A DNA stretch of 41,734 nucleotides from NCBI RefSeq assembly GCF_004349245.1, contig NZ_SMLC01000055.1, forward strand, positions 1-41,734, written 5' to 3'. The first letter of the stretch is position 1. The number at the start of each line of letters is the position of its first letter. The translations under genes were made by a program, and so were the position numbers. Source of the DNA: Actinomadura sp. 6K520 (GTDB lineage: Bacteria; Actinomycetota; Actinomycetes; Streptosporangiales; Streptosporangiaceae). A model generated the notes under the pieces. That model had not been told where the DNA came from and made no database searches. It was given only the letters and a program-made list of their open reading frames with translations. Below, piece by piece: positions 36,508 to 41,734 of the stretch.

Positions 36508-37584
36508 ATGGGAATCTTCCGTCGTCCGCGCGAGGCGTCACCGGTGACACCGCCCGCGATCAGCGAGTTCTGGGAGTGGTGGGCACAGGCGCGCCCGACG
36601 ATCGAGGCGTCGCTGGCCGCCGGGCCCGACCAGCCCGAGCCCGAAACGCCCGGCGAGGGCCTGTCCGCGGAGGCGATCGAGGAGCTGTCCCGCCGCGTCC
36701 ACAAGATCCACTCCGGGCTGCAGTGGGAGATCGGCGGCGCCGAGGACCGCGCCCCCTCGCTCACCGTGACCGGCGGCGGCGCCCCCGAGCTGCGCGGGCT
36801 GACCGAGCGCTGGGCGCGGTCCGCGCCGTCCGGCGCCGCGGCGGGCGGATGGAGTTTCCACCCGGCGCGCCAGCCCGACCCCGAGATGCTCGCCCAGGAC
36901 CTCGCCCTCGGCGACCACGAGTTCGACCTGGAGTACGTCCGCCTCGGCATGCGCGCCGACACCGACCGGGCCCGCGTGCACATCACCGCCTACCATCCCG
37001 ACTTCCTGTTCGTGTCGGAGGAGCAGCGGCTCCAGGTCGCGCTGAACGTCCTGCACTGGGCCCTCGGCGAGGACGACGTCGCCCGCTGGATCGGCGAGGT
37101 GACCATCGCCACGGAGGCGCCGATCGACGCGCTGCCGCCGTCGATGCTGGCCGCCGTCGTCGAGCAGGTCGCCGAGCCGTTCGCCGAGCCCGCCTGGCTC
37201 ACCGGCGAGGGCCGCACGCCCCGCGGGCACCCCGCCCGGCTGGGCGCCCGGTTCCCGCTGCACCGCCAGGACTACCCGCTCTGCGACCTGCACGTGGCGA
37301 TCAGCGTCCCGTACGCCAACAGCAACCCCGACCGCCTCCCCGTCGAGCCGTCGTCGGGCGCGCTGCGCGCCTTCGAGAAGAAGCTCGCCAAGCTGGGCGA
37401 CCGCGCCGTCCTCGCCGTCCACGAGACCGGCGACGGGCTGCGCGTCTTCCACCTCTACGCCGATCCCGACTCCGGGGTCATCTCCGAGCTGGACCAGCTC
37501 GCCGCCGCGTGGCCGGAGGGCAAGGCCAAGGTCGCCTCCACCAGCGATCCCGGCTGGCGCGCCCTGGCGCCCTACCAGCCCTGA
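36508..37584 (+). CDS. Protein with DUF695-like C-terminal domain
   Basis: A 358-residue soluble protein from the ATG at 36508 with GGGG 5 nt upstream; TACGAT 10 nt before it could be a -10 box. The N-terminus ([20 protein letters not shown]) is followed by [19 protein letters not shown] and a long alpha/beta region; the last 120 residues ([58 protein letters not shown]) resemble the DUF695 domain. No catalytic motif is evident. It is divergent from mnmA across a 67-nt gap, an arrangement I recall from other actinomycetes. Function unknown. Confidence 0.75.
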   Translation: MGIFRRPREASPVTPPAISEFWEWWAQARPTIEASLAAGPDQPEPETPGEGLSAEAIEELSRRVHKIHSGLQWEIGGAEDRAPSLTVTGGGAPELRGLTERWARSAPSGAAAGGWSFHPARQPDPEMLAQDLALGDHEFDLEYVRLGMRADTDRARVHITAYHPDFLFVSEEQRLQVALNVLHWALGEDDVARWIGEVTIATEAPIDALPPSMLAAVVEQVAEPFAEPAWLTGEGRTPRGHPARLGARFPLHRQDYPLCDLHVAISVPYANSNPDRLPVEPSSGALRAFEKKLAKLGDRAVLAVHETGDGLRVFHLYADPDSGVISELDQLAAAWPEGKAKVASTSDPGWRALAPYQP

Positions 37585-37626
37585 CGCGGCGCGGGGAGCC
37601 GCCGGGGGCCTACCAGCCCGGACGCG
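37571..37626. repeat. Imperfect direct repeat at the ends of two convergent genes
   Basis: CCTACCAGCCCTGACGCG (37571-37588) and CCTACCAGCCCGGACGCG (37609-37626) differ at one of 18 positions. The first encodes the last residues and stop of the DUF695-like protein; the second, read on the other strand, encodes the end of the DUF1206 protein. A local duplication or replication slip is likely. Confidence 0.6.
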
Positions 37627-38455
37627 ATGCGTCGACCTTGCGCCAGCGCGCCTCGCAGAAGGAGTAGAGGCCGAAGACGACCAGTCCCGCGGCCACGGCG
37701 AGCAGGCCCCAGGTCCCTGCGGGCGCGTCGGCGAACTCGCGGAGGGTGCCGTCCAGGCCCTTGGCCTTGTCCGGCTGGAACGTGATGGCGGCGTAGCCGA
37801 GGAACACCCCGACGCCCGCCCCGATGAGGCCGCGGGCGGTGTTGCCCGCGATGCCGAACGGCTGCACGAAGCGGCGCGCGGCCCGGCTCATCCGGCCGGT
37901 GTCCAGCTCCTCCAGGAATCCCCGGCGGACGGCGTCGACGATCACGTACCCGCCCCACACCAGGAATCCCGCCGCGACGGCCAGCACGAGCCATCGGCCG
38001 CCGGGCTCGCCCATCGCCCGCGCGGTGAACGTCTGGGACTGCTTGTCGCTCGACGTGCCCTGGTAGCCGAACAGGAAACCGAGGGTCACCGCGGCACCGC
38101 CCGCGTAGACGACGCTGCGGGCCGCCGACCCCAGCCGCTCGTGGAACTTGTCACCGTCCGGTATGGGACGGCCGTACAGGACCTCGGCGAACTGCCAGAC
38201 GGCGAGCGCGGCGAACCCGGCCGCCATGAGCCACAGGACGACCGTGCCGCCCGGCCCGTCCGCGACCATCTGGAGGGCGCCCTTGCGCTCGGCCTCCTTG
38301 CCGCCGCCGTCACCGAACCCGACCCGGAGCGCCAGCCAGCCGATGAGCAGGTAGAGGAGGCCGCGGGCGACCAGGCCCACCCGGGAGAGGTGGTGGAACC
38401 ACGGGTGTCCGGCGGCCCTGCGGCCGGCCTGCTTCACATCGCCTTCCGTCGCCAT
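37610..38455 (-). CDS. DUF1206 membrane protein
   Basis: A 281-residue integral membrane protein from ATG at 38453-38455 with GGGAG 4 nt upstream. It has three related pairs of helices, each beginning with the DUF1206 signature (G-x-x-A-R-G/x-x-Y): VGLVARGLLYLLIGWLALRV, AARSVVYAGGAAVTLGFLFG and AGNTARGLIGAGVGVFLGYA; each unit ends with a second helix (VVLWLMAAGFAALAVWQFAE, WLVLAVAAGFLVWGGYVIVD, GLLAVAAGLVVFGLYSFCEA). Repeats suggest internal triplication. The function of the family is unknown. It is convergent with the DUF695-like gene. Confidence 0.88.
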   Translation of the reverse strand: MATEGDVKQAGRRAAGHPWFHHLSRVGLVARGLLYLLIGWLALRVGFGDGGGKEAERKGALQMVADGPGGTVVLWLMAAGFAALAVWQFAEVLYGRPIPDGDKFHERLGSAARSVVYAGGAAVTLGFLFGYQGTSSDKQSQTFTARAMGEPGGRWLVLAVAAGFLVWGGYVIVDAVRRGFLEELDTGRMSRAARRFVQPFGIAGNTARGLIGAGVGVFLGYAAITFQPDKAKGLDGTLREFADAPAGTWGLLAVAAGLVVFGLYSFCEARWRKVDASRPGW

Positions 38456-38468
38456 CGCGCTCCCTTTT

Positions 38469-38493
38469 CTCAAGGACGGCCCTCAAGGACGGC
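38469..38493. repeat. Direct repeat upstream of the DUF1206 gene
   Basis: CTCAAGGACGGC occurs at 38469-38480 and again at 38482-38493 (13-nt period), immediately upstream of the DUF1206 RBS. It may be a regulator site or a slip duplication. Confidence 0.45.
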
Positions 38494-38529
38494 AGGGCTG
38501 TCCCCGTTAAAGGGATGGTCAAACGCGTG

Positions 38530-39705
38530 TCAGCCGAGACCGGCGCGGCGGGCGCGCTCCACGACCGGGCCGATCGCGTCGGCGAGGGCCTTCACGTCGG
38601 CCTCGGTGGAGGTGTGGCCGAGGGTGAAGCGGAGGGAGCCGCGGGCGCGTTCGGCGCCGGTGCCCATCGCCATGAGCACGTGGCTGGGCTGGGAGACGCC
38701 CGCCGAGCAGGCCGAGCCCGTGGAGCAGGCGATGCCGCGGGCGTCCAGCAGCATGAGCAGGGCGTCGCCCTCGCAGCCGGGGAAGGAGAAGTGCGCGTTG
38801 CCGGGCAGCCGGTCGACCGGGTCGCCGTTCAGGATCGCGTCGGGGACGGCGGCGCGGACGGCCTCGATCAGCCGGTCGCGGAGCTCGGCGAGGCGCCGCG
38901 CCTCGGCGTCCCGGTGCGCGACCGTGGCCTGGACGGCGGCGGCGAACCCGGCGATCGCGGGCGCGTCGAGCGTCCCGGACCGGACGTCGCGCTCCTGCCC
39001 GCCGCCGTGCAGCAGCGGGACCGGGTCGAGGAACACGGGCTCCTTCGGCTTGGCCAGCAGCAGCGCGCCGACGCCGAGCGGGCCGCCCAGCTTGTGACCG
39101 GTGAGGGTGAGCGCCTGCGCGCCGCTCGCGGCGAACCCGACGGGCAGCGTCCCGGCCGCCTGGACGGCGTCGGTGTGCAGCGGGACGCCGCGCTCGCGCG
39201 CCGCGGCGGCCAGCTCGGCGACGGGCTGGACGGTGCCGACCTCGTTGTTGGCCCACATCACGGTCGCGAGCGCCACGTCGTCGCCGGAGCCCATCGCCTC
39301 CAGCAGCGCCTCGGGACGGACGCGGCCCCGCTCGTCCACCGGGATCCAGTCGACCCGCGCGCCCTCGTGGCCGGCGAGCCAGTGCACGGCGTCCATGACG
39401 GCATGGTGCTCGACCGCGCTGGCCAGCACGCGGTTCCGGGCGGGGTCGGCGGCACGGCGGGCCCAGTAGACGCCCTTCACGGCGAGGTTGTCGGCCTCGG
39501 TGCCGCCGGAGGTGAACACGACCTCGCTCGGGCGGGCGCCGAACGCCTCCGCGATGATCTCGCGGGACTCCTCGACGACCCGGCGGGCGTGCCGGCCGAC
39601 CGCGTGCAGCGAGGAGGGGTTCCCGAGCTCGCGCAGCCGGGCGGTCATCGCCTCGATCGCCTCGGGCAGCATCGGGGTCGTCGCCGCATGGTCGAGGTAG
39701 GTCAC
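38530..39705 (-). CDS. Cysteine desulfurase (NifS/IscS family)
   Basis: A 391-residue fold-type I PLP enzyme that takes sulfur from cysteine as an enzyme-bound persulfide. Motifs: [68 protein letters not shown]-Lys205 in [11 protein letters not shown], and the catalytic loop [10 protein letters not shown] with Cys333. Start GTG at 39703-39705 ([10 protein letters not shown]), although another GTG immediately precedes it; TACTGT on the minus strand (39716-39721) is placed as a -10 box for a leaderless or very short leader mRNA. Likely sulfur source for MnmA and possibly Fe-S or thio-cofactor assembly; no iscU or sufB gene is in the window. Confidence 0.93.
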   Translation of the reverse strand: MTYLDHAATTPMLPEAIEAMTARLRELGNPSSLHAVGRHARRVVEESREIIAEAFGARPSEVVFTSGGTEADNLAVKGVYWARRAADPARNRVLASAVEHHAVMDAVHWLAGHEGARVDWIPVDERGRVRPEALLEAMGSGDDVALATVMWANNEVGTVQPVAELAAAARERGVPLHTDAVQAAGTLPVGFAASGAQALTLTGHKLGGPLGVGALLLAKPKEPVFLDPVPLLHGGGQERDVRSGTLDAPAIAGFAAAVQATVAHRDAEARRLAELRDRLIEAVRAAVPDAILNGDPVDRLPGNAHFSFPGCEGDALLMLLDARGIACSTGSACSAGVSQPSHVLMAMGTGAERARGSLRFTLGHTSTEADVKALADAIGPVVERARRAGLG

Positions 39706-39814
39706 CACGTGGTCAACAGTAGCCGCGGCACTCGTGTTCCCCGCCGCTGCCCGCCGGTTGCGGGCGGTCCGGGGCACGGCGGGCGGCCGGGGAATGGCGG
39801 CGGCGGGGCCGGCG

Positions 39815-39844
39815 TTGGCCGGTATACCGTCCAGACGGTACAGT
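39815..39844 (+). promoter_or_regulatory. TetR promoter with embedded operator
   Basis: TTGGCC (39815-39820) and TACAGT (39839-39844) are spaced 18 nt, a plausible promoter. Between them lies TACCGTC-CA-GACGGTA (39825-39840), a perfect 16-bp palindrome that overlaps the -10 box. A TetR dimer bound here would block its own gene. Confidence 0.75.
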
Positions 39845-39853
39845 GCGAGGACC

Positions 39854-40387
39854 ATGATGAAGGACACCCTCCTGGACGCCGCCGAAACCGTCCTCTCCGA
39901 GCAGGGGACGCAGGCGCTGACGCTCACCGCGGTCGCCGACCGCGCCGGCGTCAGCAAGGGAGGGCTGCTCTACCACTTCCCCACCAAGGACGCGCTCGTC
40001 CGGGCGATGGTGGCGCGGGTCATCGAGGAGTTCGACGACCTGATCGCGTCCTACGTCGCCTCCTACGGCGACGGCGTACCGGGCGCCTACACCCGGGCCT
40101 ACGTCGAGGCCACGTTCGAGATCCTGACCGGGGAGGCCCGCTCCTACCGGCGCTGGTCGGCCATCACGGCGGCCGCGGCCGACCCGGAGCAGGCCGAGCC
40201 GCTGACCGAGGCGATGCGGCGCTGGCACGGCCGCGACCCCGCGGAGGATCCCGACCCGGGCCTCGCGGCGGTGGTCCGGCTGGCGGCCGAGGGGCTGTGG
40301 GAAGTGCTGAGCCATGAACCCGCGCTGTACGGCGCGGACCAGCTCGAAGCTCTGCGGCAGCGGCTCCTGGGCCTGCTGGAGCGATAG
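39854..40387 (+). CDS. TetR-family transcriptional regulator
   Basis: A 177-residue repressor. The N-terminal HTH (about 3-50) is standard: [48 protein letters not shown]. The C-terminal ligand and dimer domain is helical ([40 protein letters not shown]) and resembles the TetR_C_6 type. Start ATG at 39854 (GAGG 3 nt upstream) or the adjacent ATG at 39857, which has better spacing. A palindromic operator overlaps its promoter. It precedes the MFS gene by 153 nt on the same strand, with a terminator in between; it probably regulates that transporter. The ligand is unknown. Confidence 0.92.
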   Translation: MMKDTLLDAAETVLSEQGTQALTLTAVADRAGVSKGGLLYHFPTKDALVRAMVARVIEEFDDLIASYVASYGDGVPGAYTRAYVEATFEILTGEARSYRRWSAITAAAADPEQAEPLTEAMRRWHGRDPAEDPDPGLAAVVRLAAEGLWEVLSHEPALYGADQLEALRQRLLGLLER

Positions 40388-40389
40388 AG

Positions 40390-40410
40390 CCCGGCGCGAG
40401 CCGCGCCGGG
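40390..40410 (+). terminator. Hairpin terminator after the TetR gene
   Basis: CCCGGCGCG (40390-40398) and CGCGCCGGG (40402-40410) form a perfect 9-bp stem with a 3-nt loop, 2 nt past the stop. No U-run. The MFS gene downstream must then have its own promoter or depend on read-through. Confidence 0.7.
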
Positions 40411-40540
40411 AGACCACCCGAGGTCCGGGCCCGGAACGGCCTGGATCGTTCCATGACGTCCGTCACACCGTCCCGCCACGGGGTGCGCCCCGCCGCGCCC
40501 CGCGAACCGGGGAAGAACCGAGCCCAGAAAGAGGTGAACC

Positions 40541-41734
40541 ATGCTGTCCCGCGCCCGTACGGGGACGTTCCTGACCTTCGCGTTGGCGGGCCTGCTGATC
40601 GGAGTGTGGGTGGCGCGCCTGCCCGCGCTGGCCGCGAAGTTCGGGGCCGGCGAGGGCGAGATCGGCATCGTCGTCCTCGTCTGGGGGCTCGGCGCGGTCG
40701 CGGCCATGCAGGCGCTGCGCGGGCTGATGTCCCGCGCCGGCAGCCGCGCCGTCCTGTGGGCCGCGCTGCCGCTGACCTCGCTGGCGTTCGCGGCGGTGGC
40801 GCTCGCGCCCACCTACGGCCTGCTGCTCGGCGCCGTCGTCCTGTTCGGGATGGCGTTCGGCGTCACCGACATCGCGATGAACGCGCAGGGCAGCGTCGTC
40901 GAGCGGGCGTACCGCCGGCCCGTGATGAGCGGCATGCACGCCGGCTGGTGCGTCGGCGCGATGAGCGGCGGCGTGTTCGGCGTCGCCACGGCGGCGGCCG
41001 GGCTCGGGTTCACCGCGACCGTGCTGGCCGCCGCGCTGGTGGCGCTGCCCGCCGGTCTCGCGCTCGGCCGCAGCTACCTGCCCGACCCGCCCCGCCCGGC
41101 GGCCCCGGGCGGCCAGGGCGCCGCCTCCGGGACCGGACGCGGCGCGCGGCGCATGCCGGCCGCGGTGTACCTGATCGGCGTGCTCGGCTTCCTCGCGTTC
41201 ATGACCGAGGGGTCGATCGCCGACTGGAGCGGCCTGTTCCTGCACGAGGAGCTGGGCGCCAGTGAGGCGGTCGCGGCGGCGGGGTACCCGGTGTTCGAGC
41301 TGGCGATGCTGCTCGGCCGGCTCGTCGGCGACCGGATCCGGACGCGCGTCGGCACCCGGCGCCTGCTGACCGGCGCGGGGCTGGGCACCGCGCTCGGCAT
41401 GACCGTGGTCGCGCTGTCCCCGGGCCCGGCCGTCGCGATCGCCGGGTTCTTCGTGACCGGGCTGGTGGTCTGCACGGTCGTCCCGACGGCGATCTCGCTG
41501 GCCGGCACCGCCGCCCCGGACCGTCCCGCCGCGGCCGTCGCGCAGGTCGGCGCGATGGGCTACGGCGGGCTCCTGCTCGGCCCGGTCGTCGTCGGCTTCC
41601 TGGCGGAGGCCACGTCGCTGCGGGTCGGCGTAGGGTCGGTCATCGTCCTGGCCCTGGTCATCGCCGCCGGTGCCCACTTCGTCCGGCTGGGCACGGGCAC
41701 GGACGTCGCCGCCCCGGCGGCGATGACCAGGGCC
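40541..41734 (+). CDS. MFS transporter, YbjJ-like (3' end outside window)
   Basis: An open frame of 398 codons runs from ATG at 40541 (GAGGTG 4 nt upstream) to the window edge. It has about twelve hydrophobic segments and the YbjJ-like pattern: LLIGVWVARLPALAAKFGAG, EGEIGIVVLVWGLGAVAAMQ, FGMAFGVTDIAMNAQGSVVE (with the conserved Asn near the fourth helix), RPVMSGMHAGWCVGAMSGGV and FMTEGSIADWSGLFL. Members of the group export drugs or metabolites in the inner membrane; the substrate here is unknown. The TetR gene lies 153 nt upstream. The missing C-terminus should be short, since a typical length is about 400. Confidence 0.88.
   Translation, partial: MLSRARTGTFLTFALAGLLIGVWVARLPALAAKFGAGEGEIGIVVLVWGLGAVAAMQALRGLMSRAGSRAVLWAALPLTSLAFAAVALAPTYGLLLGAVVLFGMAFGVTDIAMNAQGSVVERAYRRPVMSGMHAGWCVGAMSGGVFGVATAAAGLGFTATVLAAALVALPAGLALGRSYLPDPPRPAAPGGQGAASGTGRGARRMPAAVYLIGVLGFLAFMTEGSIADWSGLFLHEELGASEAVAAAGYPVFELAMLLGRLVGDRIRTRVGTRRLLTGAGLGTALGMTVVALSPGPAVAIAGFFVTGLVVCTVVPTAISLAGTAAPDRPAAAVAQVGAMGYGGLLLGPVVVGFLAEATSLRVGVGSVIVLALVIAAGAHFVRLGTGTDVAAPAAMTRA

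Noticed and set aside
38515..40317. A 600-codon plus-strand frame
   Set aside because: It is antisense to the cysteine desulfurase and out of frame with the TetR gene, both of which have complete motifs.

Overview
The window is a piece of chromosome from a high-GC actinomycete. Codons are strongly biased to G/C in the third position, GTG and TTG starts are common, there is an F420-type luciferase-like oxidoreductase, a MetE-like protein next to ligA, and a gene order (mnmA - ligA - gatCAB - ilvBNC - serA - leuB - ilvE - cimA) that I recall from Streptomyces coelicolor around SCO5486-SCO5529. A Streptosporangiales/Thermomonosporaceae (Actinomadura-like) host is my guess for the genus level, not something the sequence proves.

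Layout. 1-1875: minus-strand accessory genes (truncated low-complexity acidic protein, Sel1/TPR-like protein, two small membrane proteins). 2000-5290: an accessory cassette with visibly lower GC than its surroundings, holding two paralogous GntR/UTRA regulators around a DUF6292-like protein, then a GNAT acetyltransferase, facing a ribbon-helix-helix protein; strong palindromes sit in front of the first regulator. 5627-7240: a membrane protein with a cyclic-nucleotide-binding domain and a degenerate class III cyclase domain, and a small GNAT. 7277-19966: the branched-chain amino acid and serine block, all on the minus strand: cimA, ilvE, leuB, serA, ilvC, ilvN, ilvB. It is interrupted by a FhuF-like Fe-S protein, a 30-residue small ORF, a thymidylate-synthase-like protein and, on the plus strand, an orphan domain protein. 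cimA and ilvB are each preceded by a short leader peptide rich in Leu/Val/Ile, an overlapping GC-rich stem and a U-tailed terminator, so both are probably controlled by ribosome-mediated attenuation. 20049-31197: two membrane GGDEF-EAL c-di-GMP enzymes flanking a GSDH-type lipoprotein, the gatCAB amidotransferase operon and two small membrane proteins. 31198-39705: ligA, core MetE-like protein, LLM oxidoreductase, mnmA, a DUF695-like protein, a DUF1206 membrane protein and a cysteine desulfurase. 39815-41734: a TetR regulator with a textbook operator and an MFS (YbjJ-like) transporter that runs off the window.

How they work together. CimA (citramalate), IlvBN (AHAS), IlvC, IlvE and LeuB supply isoleucine, valine and leucine; SerA feeds serine. 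MnmA takes sulfur relayed from a cysteine desulfurase for tRNA 2-thiouridine, and GatCAB makes Gln-tRNA(Gln)/Asn-tRNA(Asn), so the right half has a translation-fidelity theme. I see no CRISPR array, tRNA, rRNA or insertion sequence. Most of the window is ordinary core chromosome. The less ordinary items are the two attenuators, the GntR/DUF6292 cassette with its palindromes, the thymidylate-synthase-like protein with altered key residues, the small ORF before the FhuF-like gene, and the degenerate cyclase.
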